Source: Anthoceros angustus
Taxonomy: Eukaryota; Streptophyta; Anthocerotopsida; Anthocerotales; Anthocerotaceae
Length of the DNA: 64,000 bases
NCBI GenBank assembly: GCA_010909165.1
Contig: MU008160.1
Coordinates: 372,001 to 436,000 of the forward strand
Reading direction: 5' to 3'
This document shows, in pieces, positions 1 through 12,372 of this stretch; within the stretch, counting starts at the first letter, position 1; each line of letters opens with the position of its first letter. The notes beneath the pieces were generated by a model. The model saw only the letters and a list, made by a program, of their open reading frames with translations. It made no database searches and was not told where the DNA came from. The position numbers and the translations under genes were made by a program.

Positions 1-399
1 GAGCCTGAGCAAGCAACTGTCACTGCTTCTCCTTCTCGAAAGCCAGAGTCCCCACACACGCAGGAGACACACAGAGACATGACTGCCTCGGGTGCACATA
101 TGTCGTCTTCTTCCGTCTCTCTGCGAAGATTGTGCCCTCTCATGCCATTTTTGGAATACTCGCTTCTATGGCCTCACGTTGTCTAGGGAGCCGCAGTTCT
201 CGAAGGATGACCTGAAAATGAATAGAAAATCAATATTTAGGTGGCTTTGTGAACGGCACTGTGAGATTATTAGTCTTTCACTGCACTTTGCAACCTTAAC
301 GGTAGCTTTCTAGCTTTCTTCTGTAGATTCTGGGCTGCCTAATGGATTCGTGTTGTCCAACACTGTGACCAGGAGGAGGAAATAGAGTGCGAGTCTGTC

Positions 400-2499
400 A
401 TGGCGCAGGCGGACCACCTCCTGGAGCAAGCGTATGACGACTCGGTCCTTCTCGCGAATTCTGAAAGGCGCAGCAGCAGGCTGCCTCTCTCGCACTCCGG
501 TCCGCTCACGAATGGATTGGGATTGTCTTCCAGACACCACGCCCTGAAGTCCCAGAGTTGCAGGTTCACAGCCCGCCAAGCTGATATTGTGCGGGCACTC
601 GAGGCTCGGGAGCAGAACAGGAGTTTTGGGCGCCACTCGGACCTTGTCAAGGCCCTCGAGGCCCGGCAGAGGAACAGACTATCGTCACAATCCGGGTCGG
701 CTACCAGCTCCGGGGCCGCGCCCGGGGAGAAGAGTAACGGAGCTGGTTCTGTTCCCATCGTCACCGTCTCCCAGCCGCAACAGCAACAAGAGCAGGAGGA
801 AGTTCAAGTGCAAGTGCAAGAGAAGACTGCAGTAGCCCAAGTGCAAGTGCAAGAGAAGACTGCAGCAGCCCAAGTGCAAGTGCAAGAGAAGACTGCAGCA
901 GTGCAAGTGCAAGTGGAAGAGAAGACTGCAGCAGCCCAAGTGCAAGCGCAGGAGAAGACTGCAGCAGCCCAAGTGCAAGCGCAAGACAAGCCTGCAGCAG
1001 GCCAAGCTCCAGCTCAAGCTCAAGCTCAAGCCGTCGCCGAGCCGCCCAAGGAGCCCAGGAAAAGCAACCTGAAGAGTTCCTCCATCAAGCAACCTGCTGC
1101 TGCAGTATCAGATGCTGCTCCGAGGGGTCGGGTGCTCATTCTCACAGCTCCGGAGTTGGATGTGGATCATCATCCAACAGGCAGCAGGCATCATGTTGAT
1201 GGGGATCACCATGCCCGAGCTTCTCCTTCTCAGCCCCTGGACGCCCGGGTTTCTTCTGCTCAGCCCCTGGACGCCAAGGACGAGAAGGAGGGAGGGGAGG
1301 CCGACTCTGCAGCGCCGGGGCCAGGGTCTGAGTTGCCTCGGCTTTCAGAGACCGCGATGGACCATTCTCTTGCCAGCCCCCTGGACCTGGAACACTCGGA
1401 GCTTCTGGGTGCAGACCTCCAAGCCAGGTTTCAACTGCTGAAAGCCGACCATTACTCGGCATCACCATCGTCCTCTCACACTGGACCACCTCCTGCTTCT
1501 CCTACTTTGACACATCAGGTACAGGCCTTGAGATTTGGTTCAACGGGCCCATTAGTCATCCGGCTTACATCGTCTGGATCTCCGTCTGCTTCTCAGTTGT
1601 CTGCCCGAATAGCGTCTCTCCAGCAGTCGTCAGGTAAAGCTCCTCCCGCCGCTCCTGCTGCTGCTGCTCCTCCTCCTCCTTCTGCTCCCGGTGCTGCGAC
1701 TACTGCATCAACACCTTCACCTCTTCCGCATGCTCCTGCTGTATCTCCTTCTTCGCCTCCATCGGATGATGCCTCCTCTGCAAATACTTGCTGCTCCTGT
1801 CTGCCCTCATGTTTGAAGCAAAAGGATCGCAAGCCTTCAACTGCTGACCCTCTCCCAAAATCTTCTCACCCTTCTCCTTCTCACCCGTCTCCTCCCTCAC
1901 CTTTCCACAAGCAGCTCCAAACGCCTATTGCCACTTCAAACAAACACGTGGCCGTGCCGGCTAAGGAGGAGGAGCCTCACAGGCACGAGGTTGACTCGGC
2001 AGCGGCAGCTCCAAAAACCCAGGATTTCCTGCAAAGTGTTGTGGACGAAGTGCAGCAGCAGGAGGGGGAGGACGAGGAGGAGCAGGATTGGCAGGACGAC
2101 ATAGAAGCCATGAAGGACAGCATTCATGGGCCCAACATCCTCAAGACGTTTTCTTTGAAGGATGTGAACAAGGAGTTGAGTAAGGCCACCCTTGACGAGG
2201 CAACCTTGGCCAGGGAGGCACAAAAGCTGGTGCAGCAGGCCCTGGATGTTGACCCAGCAGATGGTGAATTGCACAACGTGAAGAGGCGTCATATGAGATC
2301 TAAGAGCTTCCATGTCAAGGGCATGGGCAATGGTAGCAACGGAAGTGGCTATGGCAGCAACGCAAATGGCAATGGCCACGCTAGTGGCAGTGGGTTCAGT
2401 GAATCAGAAGACCAAGATAGCCTGGATGAGGACCAGCAGGATGACTCCGATGGTGCCAAGCAAAGGAGGAAAAAGGCTAAGAGGAGAGCCAGGAGGTGA
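400..2499 (+). CDS. Low-complexity basic/acidic protein, function unknown
   Basis: A single open frame of 699 codons from the first ATG after an in-frame-stop-rich leader. I do not recognise the family. The N-terminus (about residues 60-95) holds a duplicated short motif of the form ADIVRALEAR / SDLVKALEAR. Residues about 136-201 are six copies of an 11-residue Q-V-Q-V-Q-E-K-T-A-A-A unit, followed by an Ala/Pro/Gln stretch. The middle (about 370-530) is Pro/Ser/Ala-rich and probably disordered. The C-terminal 150 residues are the most protein-like part: an acidic segment, then a leucine-spaced amphipathic stretch (FSLKDVNKELSKATLDEAT), a Gly/Asn/Ser linker, an acidic run and a Lys/Arg-rich tail (KQRRKKAKRRARR) that could be a nuclear signal. 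The reading frame survives six tandem repeats, which supports real coding. Function should be left open. Confidence 0.6.
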   Translation: MAQADHLLEQAYDDSVLLANSERRSSRLPLSHSGPLTNGLGLSSRHHALKSQSCRFTARQADIVRALEAREQNRSFGRHSDLVKALEARQRNRLSSQSGSATSSGAAPGEKSNGAGSVPIVTVSQPQQQQEQEEVQVQVQEKTAVAQVQVQEKTAAAQVQVQEKTAAVQVQVEEKTAAAQVQAQEKTAAAQVQAQDKPAAGQAPAQAQAQAVAEPPKEPRKSNLKSSSIKQPAAAVSDAAPRGRVLILTAPELDVDHHPTGSRHHVDGDHHARASPSQPLDARVSSAQPLDAKDEKEGGEADSAAPGPGSELPRLSETAMDHSLASPLDLEHSELLGADLQARFQLLKADHYSASPSSSHTGPPPASPTLTHQVQALRFGSTGPLVIRLTSSGSPSASQLSARIASLQQSSGKAPPAAPAAAAPPPPSAPGAATTASTPSPLPHAPAVSPSSPPSDDASSANTCCSCLPSCLKQKDRKPSTADPLPKSSHPSPSHPSPPSPFHKQLQTPIATSNKHVAVPAKEEEPHRHEVDSAAAAPKTQDFLQSVVDEVQQQEGEDEEEQDWQDDIEAMKDSIHGPNILKTFSLKDVNKELSKATLDEATLAREAQKLVQQALDVDPADGELHNVKRRHMRSKSFHVKGMGNGSNGSGYGSNANGNGHASGSGFSESEDQDSLDEDQQDDSDGAKQRRKKAKRRARR
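805..1002 (+). repeat. Six-copy 33-bp in-frame tandem repeat
   Basis: Six consecutive 33-bp units inside the preceding gene, each encoding an 11-residue Gln/Val/Lys/Ala unit. Units differ by a few substitutions (for example caagtg to caagcg in units 5-6) and none by a frame-breaking indel. Because the unit is a multiple of three, copy number can vary without breaking the protein. Confidence 0.9.
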
Positions 2500-3454
2500 A
2501 ACTCCTTGTGACGTGGAGGAGATCATGCAAGTGTCGGCTTTATGTGTTTTCAGAGCATCTGGAGTTCTCCTGGTGATCTCGTATGACATCGAAGCACCTG
2601 TTCATGCCAGCCTAGAAGATTGTCACGATCATGTCACGTGTATGTAGCTCAGGCACAGGCTTCGTCAGTTCTACGACATTTTTGAACAAAATATAATATA
2701 GTACAATACTGATAGGATAAAGTATACGATATTGGGACTTTTGTTAAAACTGTGAGGATATCTGATCACTTACCTACATAGATATGTATTAGCCAAGCAC
2801 TTTATGCCAGCATTCCTATCCAGTGTCCAAAGGCCATAAAAGCCTCCCGTCCGACGGACTCCGACTACAGATGAGGAGACCGGAAGACCGTGAGACCGGG
2901 AGACCGGGTGACCGGGTGACCGGGTGACCGGATGACCGAGCACTGGCCTGAGGCAAGAACAACCCGTTGCCTCTCTTCAGAATCTTGGCAAACCAAGAGC
3001 TCAATTGCAATAGACCCCTGAAAACATTACGGGAGTCGCTAGCATAGATCTGCAGCAAGCCTAAAGTCTACCCACAGGTGAATTGGAATCTTTGCGCCAG
3101 CTGAAATGGATTTGCACCCAGAAAGAGTATCATGTCTTTTCTGTAGTTCCAAGGAGCAAACTCAACACGTCTTGTCCTGTAATCAGCAAGGAGCAAATTC
3201 AACAGATCAACAAATCGTACCTGGTAACTGAACGATGCAAACAGTTGTCATGAAAAGTGCTGAACGGCCATCGTGGACCAGCACTGTCGGTGGAACAGTC
3301 TGCAGCCAAGTCTTCTGCTCAGACAGAATGGCTTGCATCTGCATGTCCACAAATTGACGGAACTTCACTACTATTGGAAGAGCCGAGGCAGGAGGAAGAC
3401 CAGGGCATGGGTGATGGTTCACTTACAACTCTTGTTCCTCATTGAGACTGAGCA
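2500..3454. other. Intergenic: 3' region and spacer
   Basis: No gene seen. The first ~200 bases are the AT-rich 3' region of the upstream gene (ATATAATATAGT around 2690). At 2885-2935 there is a short imperfect tandem run of gaccgggt/gaccggga 8-mers. The remainder has only short frames without family resemblance. Confidence 0.6.
2885..2935. repeat. 8-bp tandem repeat (gaccgggt)n
   Basis: About six imperfect copies of an 8-base unit with drift at both ends. No coding role is visible. Confidence 0.75.
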
Positions 3455-6400
3455 TTTCCAAAAGCTGCTGGAACCATCAGAAATGCATCGAGCGTGGGAT
3501 GCATAGGTTTTCACAACGGGAATTGGGGTCCTCATATTGACTTGGTTAGATTAGATTCCTGCCCATCACCAGATATGCCTGCCGGTTACGAGCTCAGATG
3601 TCGCATAATCCTCCTTCCCTGTTGAGGAGAAAGGCTCGCTCAGCCTTGCTCCGAGTCCAGGATGCTTCCTATCCTCGACCAAGAAACTATGCACAAGTCC
3701 ATCCATATCGGTCCACCAGCTCTGGCCTGGCTGCTTCCATGCCCTAATGCCTTTCCTCCTTGCCTGCAACTCCTGTGCCTGTTCCCACATTTGGGCATCA
3801 CAGTATATGTTTGACATCAAGACATATGCTGCAGCATCTTTTGTGTCTAGCTTCATGGCTTCATCAAAAGCATGGCGTCCCACCTCCACGTTGGTCCACT
3901 TTCGACAAGCACTCAATAGAGTATGCCATACTGTAGCGTCAGCGGAAACAGTCATTTTCCGTACTAAAGCTAATGCCTCGTCCAGCTGTCCTGCACGACC
4001 CAGAAGATCCACCAGGCCCGTGTAATGGTCCACTGTAGGATTGATGCCGTACTGCCTGCTCATAGCTTCAAAGTACTCCCGCCCCTTGGTCACAAGACCA
4101 GTATGACTGCATGCCATTAATATACTAAGGAATGTGATGCTATCTGGTAGGATGCCATCCTCTTGCATTCTGACAACCAAGTCAAAGACCAGTTCAGAGT
4201 TTCCTTGACGCGTGTAGCCTGCAATCAGTGCATTCCATGCAACAATGTCTCTCTCGGGCAATGTCTCAAACACCTCCTGTGCATCCACCATACTGCCACA
4301 TTTTCCATACATGTTTATCAAACTCCCAGCCACAAGAACATCACCTTGAAGCCCCTCTCTTTTGATCTGCGCATGAAGCTGCCTTCCAAGATGCAAAGCT
4401 GCCACATTTGCACATGCCTGCAGGAGGCATACAAATGTCACAGAATTAGGTGCAACAAGGCCTTCTTCTTGCATAGCCCTATAAAGACCAAGGGCTTCCT
4501 GCTCCATGCCCTGCTGCGCATATCCAGCAATCATGGTACTCCACGTTACCACATTTTTTTCACCAAGTCCATTAAACACTTCCCGGGCATCCTCTAGGCT
4601 GCTACATTTTGCATACATGTTTACCAAACTGCTAGCTACAAACACATCAGCCTGAAGTCCTTGTTCTCTAATTTGTGCATGAAGCTGCTTTCCGTCCTGC
4701 AAAGCCAGCATGCCCAGACTAGCACAGGCTTGCAGGAGGCACACAAATGTTACAGAATCGGGTGCAGCTAAACTGCCCATAGCCCTGTAGACATCAAGGG
4801 CTTCCTGCCCCATGCCCTGATGGGAATATCCTGCAATCATCGCATTCCATGTCACCACATCTTTCTCAGAGAGTCCATCAAACACAACCTGAGCATCCTC
4901 GAGGCTGCCGCACTTTGCATACATGTTTACCAAGCTGTTGGCTACAAAGACATCAGCCTGAAGCCCTTGCTCTCTAATTTGCCCATGAAGCTGCCTTCCC
5001 TTCTCCAAGGCTGGGGTGCCTACACTTGCACATGCCTGCAGCAGCGACACAAATGTAACAGAATTGGGTGCAGCCAAGCCTTCTTGTTGCATAGCAATGA
5101 AAAGACTAAGGGCTTCGGATCCCATACCCTGCTGGGAATATCCTGCTATCATGGCATTCCATGTGACGACATCTTTATGCGGAAGGTCATCGAACACGCT
5201 CTGTGCGTGCTTGAGGCTCCCACACTTTGCATACATACCAGCTGTTTGCTACAAACACATCAGCCTGAAGCCCTTGCTCTCTAATTTGTGCATGAAGCTG
5301 CCTCCCTTTTCCAAAGCTGCTGGAACCATCAGAAATGCATCGAGCGTGGGATGCATAGGTTTTCACAACGGAATTGGGGTCCTCATATTGACTTGGTTAG
5401 ATTAGATTCCTGCCCCATCACCAGATATGCCTGCGATTGAGCTCAGATGTCGCATAATCCTCCTTCCCTGTTGAGGAGAAAGGCTCGCTCAGCCTTGCTC
5501 CGAGTCCAGGATGCTTCCTATCCTCGACCAAGAAACTATGCACAAGTCCATCCATATCGGTCCACCAGCTCTGGCCTGGCTGCTTCCATGCCCTAATGCC
5601 TTTCCTCCTTGCCTGCAACTCCTGTGCCTGTTCCCACATTTGGGCATCTTTCAAGCTGCCACACTTGGCATACATGTCCACAAGGCAACTACAAACAAAC
5701 AAATCCGCTCAGCGCCAGTCGCCAACACATCAGCATGCACCTGCTGCCCAGACTTCAAGTCTGCCCCCTCGCACAAGCCTGCAGCGCTGCTACAAACACA
5801 TACCCATCCGGCTTCACGCTTGACCTGCATCTCATGATACAGTTCTAAGGCCTGACTATCCTGCCCCTGTCTAACATGCGCAGAAATGATAGCAGACCAC
5901 GTGAAGGTATCTGGTTTGGGAACCAGCGTGAACACATCCATAGCTTCTTGCAACCTGGCATGAGAGCCATACATTCGCATGATATTATTGCACAAGAACG
6001 TGTCCGATTCATATCCGACCTGCACGCTGAGGGCATGGACACGGCGACCCAGAAGATCCACCAGGCCCGTGTAATGGTCCACTGTAGGATTGATGCCGTA
6101 CTGCCTGCTCATAGCTTCAAAGTACTCCCGCCCCTTGGTCACAAGACCAGTATGACTGCATGCCATTAATATACTAAGGAATGTGATGCTATCTGGTAGG
6201 ATGCCATCCTCTTGCATTCTGACAACCAAGTCAAAGACCAGTTCAGAGTTTCCTTGACGCGTGTAGCCTGCAATCAGTGCATTCCATGCAACAATGTCTC
6301 TCTCGGGCAATGTCTCAAACACCTCCTGTGCATCCACCATACTGCCACATTTTCCATACATGTTTATCAAACTCCCAGCCACAAACACATCTGCTTCAAG

Positions 6401-8783
6401 TCCTTGCTCTGTAATTTGTGCATGAAGCTGCCTTCCAAGATGCAAAGCTGCCACATTTGCACATGCCTGCAGGAGGCATACAAATGTCACAGAATTAGGT
6501 GCAACAAGGCCTTCTTCTTGCATAGCCCTATAAAGACCAAGGGCTTCCTGCTCCATGCCCTGCTGCATATCCAGCAATCATGGTACTCCACGTTACCACA
6601 TTTTTTCACCAAGTCCATTAAACACTTCCCGGGCATCCTCTAGGCTACATTTTGCATACATGTTTACAAACTGCTAGCTACAAACACATCAGCCTGAAGT
6701 CCTTGTTCTCTAATTTGTGCATGAAGCTGCTTTCCGTCCTGCAAAGCCAGCATGCCCAGACTAGCACAGGCTTGCAGGAGGCACACAAATGTTACAGAAT
6801 CGGGTGCAGCTAAACTGCCCATAGCCCTGTAGACATCAAGGGCTTCCTGCCCCATGCCCTGGGAATATCCTGCTATCATGGCATTCCATGTCACCACATT
6901 TTTTCACCAAGTCCATTAAACACTTCCCGGGCATCCTCTAGGCTACATTTTGCATACATGTTTACCAAGCTGTTGGCTACAAAGACATCAGCCTGAAGCC
7001 CTTGCTCTCTAATTTGTGCATGAAGCTGCTTCCCTTTTCCAAAGCCAGGGTGCCCACACTGGCACAAGCCTGCAAAAGACACAGTCACAGAATCAAGCGC
7101 AACAATCCCTTCTTCTGCTTGCATTTCCCAGTGCAGAAGAAGGGCTTTCTGCCCATACCCTGCTTGGAATACCCTGCTATCATCGCACTCCAAGTCACCA
7201 AATCCTTTCGAGGAGCCCGTCAAACACTCTTTGGGCATCTTTCAAGCTGCCACACTTGGCATACATGTCCACAAGGCAACTACAAACAAACAAATCCGCT
7301 CAGCGCCAGTCGCCAACACTTGCACATGCCTGCAGGAGGCATACAAATGTCACAGAATTGGGTGCAGCCATGCCTTCTTGCTGCATAGCATTGAGGAGAC
7401 GAAGGGCATCCGTCCCCATGCCCTGCTGGGAATATCCTGCTATCATGGCATTCCATGTGACGACATCTTTATGCGGAAGGTCATCGAACACGCTCTGTGC
7501 GTGCTTGAGGCTCCCACACTTTGCATACATGTTCAGCAAGCTGTTTGCTACAAACACATCAGCCTGAAGCCCTCTCTCTCTTATTTCTGCATGAAGCTGC
7601 TTCCCCTTGTCCAGAGCTGTGGTGCCCACACTTGCACATGCCTGGAGAAGGGACACAAATGTCACAGAATTGGGTGCAGCCATGCCTTCTTGCTGCATAG
7701 CATTGAGGAGACGAAGGGCATCCGTCCCCATGCCCTTCTGTGAATATCCAGCTATCATGGCATTCCACGTCACGACATCTTTCCTAGGAAGTCCATCGAA
7801 AACACCCTGAGCATCATTTAGGCTGCCACACTTCGCATACATGGTTACCAAACTATTGGCAACAAACACATCTGCTTCAAGTCCTTGCTCTGTAATTTGT
7901 GCATTGAGCTGCTTCCCTTCTCCAAGGCTGGGGTGCCTACACTTGCACATGCCTGCAGGAGGCATACAAATGTCACAGAATTGGGTGCAGCCAAGCCTTC
8001 TTGTTGCATAGCAATGAAAAGACTAAGGGCTTCGGATCCCATACCCTGCTGGGAATATCCTGCAATCATCGCATTCCATGTCACCACATCTTTCTCAGAG
8101 AGTCCATCAAACACAACCTGAGCATCCTCGAGGCTGCCGCACTTGCATACATGTTTACCAAACTGTTGGCTACAAAGACATCAGCCTGAAGCCCTCTCTC
8201 TCTTATTTCTGCATGAAGCTGCCTTCCCTTCTCCAAGGCTGGGGTGCCTACACTTGCACATGCCTGCAGGAGGCATACAAATGTCACAGAATTAGGTGCA
8301 ACAAGGCCTTCTTCTTGCATAGCTCTGTAGAGATGAAGTGCTTCCTGCCCCATACCTTGCTGGGAGCCCAGCTATCATGGCATTCCACGTCACGACATCT
8401 TTCCTAGGAAGTCCATCGAAAACACCCTGAGCATCATTTAGGCTGCCACACTTTGCATACATGGTTACCAAACTATTGGCAACAAACACATCTGCTTCAA
8501 GTCCTTGCTCTGTAATTTGTGCATGAAGCTGCCTCCCTTTTCCAAAGCCAGGGTGCCCACACTGGCACAAGCCTGCAAAGACACACAAAAGTCACAGAAT
8601 TGGGTGCAGCCAAGCCTTCTTCTTGCATAGCTCTGTAGAGATGAAGTGCTTCCTGCCCCATACCTTGCTGGGAGAACCCTCCTATCATGGCATTCCACAA
8701 GACCACATTTTATGACAAGGTCCGTCAAACACTCTTTGGGCATCTTTCAAGCTGCCACACTTTGCATACATGTTCAGCAAGCT

Positions 8784-9281
8784 GTTTGCTAATGGCTGGT
8801 TCCTTGAAGTCAAGTGAGCGGGGGATCTGCCTGGGATGCCTGTTAGCTCACCACTTCGTTGGGTCCACAGGAGAATTTCCCAAAACGTGTCCTGTTGCCC
8901 TTTCCGTGGCTCGATTGCCACACTCAATACGGCCATAGCTCGCAGCAGCAAGCGCTACAGCCAACCGCCGTTCGTAATTCGTAATGGCGAGTGGACGTGT
9001 ACATACATACGTACTTCAGGCATGAGAATTCGAGTTTGATTTCCTTCATTTTACAAGCGGCCGCGGCGATCGAAACGTGTAAATCGCCGGACAGTCACAC
9101 CAATGTTTTGCGGGCGCTATTGTTCAAAGAGATTCGAACCATAGTTGTCAGGTTCTTAGCATTCCATGCTGACCAACGCTTCCGTTTCTCAGAGGACAAG
9201 AAAACCAATAGATTAAACCGGTGATAAGCACTGGTTTTGATGCTTCCTGCAAAGACAGCGGGAGCCAGAGGGTGTGGTGCC
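8784..9281. repeat. Copy of the PPR 5'/promoter segment 11827-12312
   Basis: About 490 bases nearly identical to 11827-12312, placed inside the PPR array. The left edge shares tgtttgct and the right edge shares ggtgtggtgcc with the other copy. The flanking PPR sequence itself contains the same short strings (gctgtttgct and ggtgcccacac). The segment carries no PPR repeat. Confidence 0.85.
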
Positions 9282-10657
9282 CACACTTGCACATGCCTGG
9301 AGAAGGGACACAAATCACAGAATTGGGTGCAGCCATGCCTTCTTGCTGCATAGCATTGAGGAGACGAAGGGCATCCGTCCCCATGCCCTTCTGTGAATAT
9401 CCAGCTATCATGGCATTCCACGTCACGACATCTTTCCTAGGAAGTCCATCGAAAACACCCTGAGCATCATTTAGGCTGCCACACTTCGCATACATGGTTA
9501 CCAAACTATTGGCAACAAACACATCTGCTTCAAGTCCTTGCTCTGTAATTTGTGCATTGAGCTGCTTCCCTTCCTCCAAGGCCAGAGTGCCAAGACTTCC
9601 ACAGGCCTGCAGGAGGCACACGAAAGTCACCGAATTGGGTGTAACAACCCCTTCTTCTTGCATAGCTCTGTAGAGATGAAGTGCTTCCTGCCCCATACCT
9701 TGCTGGGAGAACCCTCCTATCATGGCATTCCACAAGACCACATTTTTATGACAAGGTCCGTCAAACACAACCCGAGCATCCTCTATGCTGCCACACTTTG
9801 CATACATGTTGACCAAGCTGCTCGCTACAAATACGTCGCCTTGAAATCCTTGCTCTCTAATTTGTGCATGAAGCTGCCTCCCCTTTTCCAAAGCCGGGGT
9901 GCCCACACTGGCACAAGCCTGCAAAAGACACACAAAAGTCACAGAATCAAGCGCAACAATCCCTTCTGCTTGCATTTCCCGGTGCAGAAGAAGGGCTTTC
10001 TGCCCCATACCCTGCTTGGAATACCCTGCTATCATCGCACTCCAAGTCACCAAATCCTTTCGAGGGAGCCCGTCAAACACTCTTTGGGCATCTTTCAAGC
10101 TGCCACACTTGGCATACATGTCCACAAGGCAACTACAAACAAACAAATCCCGCTCAGCGCCAGTCGCCAACACATCAGCATGCACCTGCTGCCCAGACTT
10201 CAAGTCTGCCCCCCTCGCACAAGCCTGCAGCGCTGCTACAAACACATACCCATCCGGCTTCACGCTTGACCTGCACATCTCATGATACAGTTCTAAGGCC
10301 TGACTATCCTGCCCCTGTCTAACATGCGCAGAAATGATAGCAGACCACGTGAAGGTATCTGGTTTGGGAACCAGCGTGAACACATCCATAGCTTCTTGCA
10401 ACCTGGCATGAGAGCCATACATTCGCATGATATTATTGCACAAGAACGTGTCCGATTCATATCCGACCTGCACGCTGAGGGCATGGACACGGCGACCCAG
10501 AAGCAGATCCTTCTTCGCCACACATTCCTTTAGCACCCAATAAATCAGAGATACCGAGATGCGACAGTCTGTGTCCACCATAATTCCCAGAGCCTCAACT
10601 GCCTCAGCAAGCCGCCCCTCCTGACATAGTCTGCTCACGGTATCAGCAGTCACCTCC

Positions 10658-11660
10658 CTTTCTTTTTCATCAGCTGCACTGTGCTTGAGACAGCATTGCC
10701 AGCTGGCTTCCAGTGTGTGCGTTTTGCTTGTTTCTGTATCGCATTCTTTTGCAAGTTGCTTTAGCTATGTCACTAATTTCCGCAAGGATGGGGTGTCTTC
10801 GTTGGTTCAGCTGCCTTTTGTAGCGGTTACAATTGACATCTGTTATCTCTGCTTTTGATCCCAGATGCGTCATAGAAATAGAACTTGCGCTGGAGCAAAA
10901 CAGAACAGCCAGGCGTAGCATCACACCGGACTTTTATGAAGAAGGAGGTAATAAATGAATGTGGACGTGACGTCTCCTTTCCTAGTCTTTCGTTTTCGCT
11001 ATCCAGAGCTCTGTATGCTTGCAGGGGCCTTGTCTAATCATTGTAGGTTTCTGTGCCTGGCAGTTGTCACAACTCTATAGGTCAGCGTTGAAATCTTGGT
11101 TGGATGGGTATCCCTTGGATTATGGAAGGTTGCTCCAGTTGAGAAATGCTGGCAATCCTTCTGATGAAGCTGAAGCTATTGAGCGGAAGTTCAATGTCAG
11201 AGTGATGTGTACGTGATTTGATCGTGGAGCTGCGGGGTGTAGGGTTTAGCACCTGTTTCTGTCAAATTAAGTAAAGAAGAAATTCCTATAGTGTACTTGG
11301 GTCATACTGTGTCGATCGATTGTGTTTCATGGGACTTTTGATCTGCAAGCAGGAATGCATGCTCCAAGTCTGCGTTCATGGGCTCCACACCTACAAGTGT
11401 CACAAACACGATTCAAGAACAACACTCATGGGATGCGATTCGTGAAAACGGATGAACATGATCGCCTTCAATCTTAGGAAAAAGAATTGATTACAGAATT
11501 GATTACTGAACGGGTTGACGTAACGCTGCGAAAACAGAGCCGCTGCCATGCTATCGGAAAGAAACCTGCCGAAGTTCAATGGCTGTAGCTGCTGCCTCAC
11601 AACTCGAATGCTGGTAAGGGTGAGCTCATGTTGAAGAGGAGGAGAAGGCATGTCACCTCC
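10658..11660 (+). pseudogene. Truncated copy of the 12.4-14.3 kb gene (exons 4-5 and 3' flank)
   Basis: About 1 kb matching 13710-14725 in the same orientation: the last intron boundaries, exon 4, exon 5 and ~400 bases downstream. Compared with the intact copy it has lost bases at several short runs: agag to ag before the exon-4 donor, gggaaa to gaaa and ccctt to cctt in exon 5, gaagcgg to gagcgg, and cgca near 11510. These destroy the frame. Both edges abut the string gtcacctcc (about 10649 and 11652), which is also where the PPR reading frame breaks. Confidence 0.85.
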
Positions 11661-12372
11661 TTTCATATCCTGCAGGCCTACGAGGGTCATGCAAATGCTG
11701 CATGCTACAGTTGGATGAAGTTGCTCGACCCATCTGCTTATCCACAGCAGGCAGCTCCGCATTTGCCATACATCCCCTGGGATGGGCTGGCTTTCTTGCA
11801 ATGCTGCTACACCTCGCGGCTTCGTTGTTTGCTAATGGCTGGTTCCTTGAAGTCAAGTGAGCGGGGGATCTGCCTGGGATGCCTGTTAGCTCACCACTTC
11901 GTTGGGTCCACAGGAGAATTTCCCAAAACGTGTCCTGTTGCCCTTTTCCGTGCTCGATTGCCACTCAATAACCAGCTCGCAGCAGCAAGCGCTACAGCCA
12001 ACCGCCGTTCGTAATTCGTAATGGCAGTGGACGTATACATACGTACTTCAGGCATGAATTCGAGTTTGATTTCCTTCATTTTACAAGCGGCCGCGGCGAT
12101 CGAAACGTGTAAATCGCCGGACAGTCACACCAATGTTTTGCGGGCGCTATTGTTCAAAGAGATTCGAACCATAGTTGTCAGGTTCTTAGCATTCCATGCT
12201 GACCAACGCTTCCGTTTCTCAGAGGACAAGAAAACCAATAGATTAAACCGGTGATAAGCACTGGTTTTGATGCTTCCTGCAAAGACAGCGGGGAGCCAGA
12301 GGGTGTGGTGCCGGTCGGTCGTTCCCGGCTGCGGCTGTGGGGGTGAAAGAGCTCTCGCTTCCCTGCCTCAAG

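Larger units (their letters stand above)
3566..12020 (-). pseudogene. Shattered PLS-class PPR locus (E-type)
   Basis: Read on the minus strand, the N-terminal coding piece lies at about 11645-11964. Its counterpart is the N-terminus of the PPR gene at 15.6-20.1 kb (shared RRPAG, shared start of the repeat array VTA[DE]TVSRLCQEG). The array resumes at 10653 and continues to the stop at 3566. Repeats follow the P-L-S pattern (WNAMIAGYSQ... NMYAKCGSL...) and end in an E-type domain (LLSACRKW, then KQPGQSWWTDMDG). There is no DYW deaminase. The locus is interrupted by a copy of the neighbouring gene's 3' part (10658-11660), a copy of its own 5' region (8784-9281), a second copy of the C-terminus (about 5313-5648) and many one- to four-base frameshifts. 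The family binds organelle RNA and specifies C-to-U editing sites. Intact stretches at 9290-10653 (about 450 residues) and 3566-5236 (556 codons) show the breaks are recent, or are assembly errors. Confidence 0.8.

Noticed and set aside
685-1092. Leu/His-rich minus-strand frame
   Set aside because: Antisense of the 33-bp Gln/Val repeat.
3566-3640. RHIW ending of PPR locus 1 as a DYW-like terminus
   Set aside because: No HxE zinc site or CxxC of the DYW deaminase upstream; the end is only an E-type domain plus a short tail.
4163-8121. Many His/Cys-rich plus-strand frames across the PPR locus
   Set aside because: Regular antisense shadows of PPR repeats (they recur with each repeat).
9128-9145. 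gattcgaacc, reverse complement of a tRNA B box (also at ~12170)
   Set aside because: No T-stem pairing, anticodon arm or acceptor stem can be folded around it.
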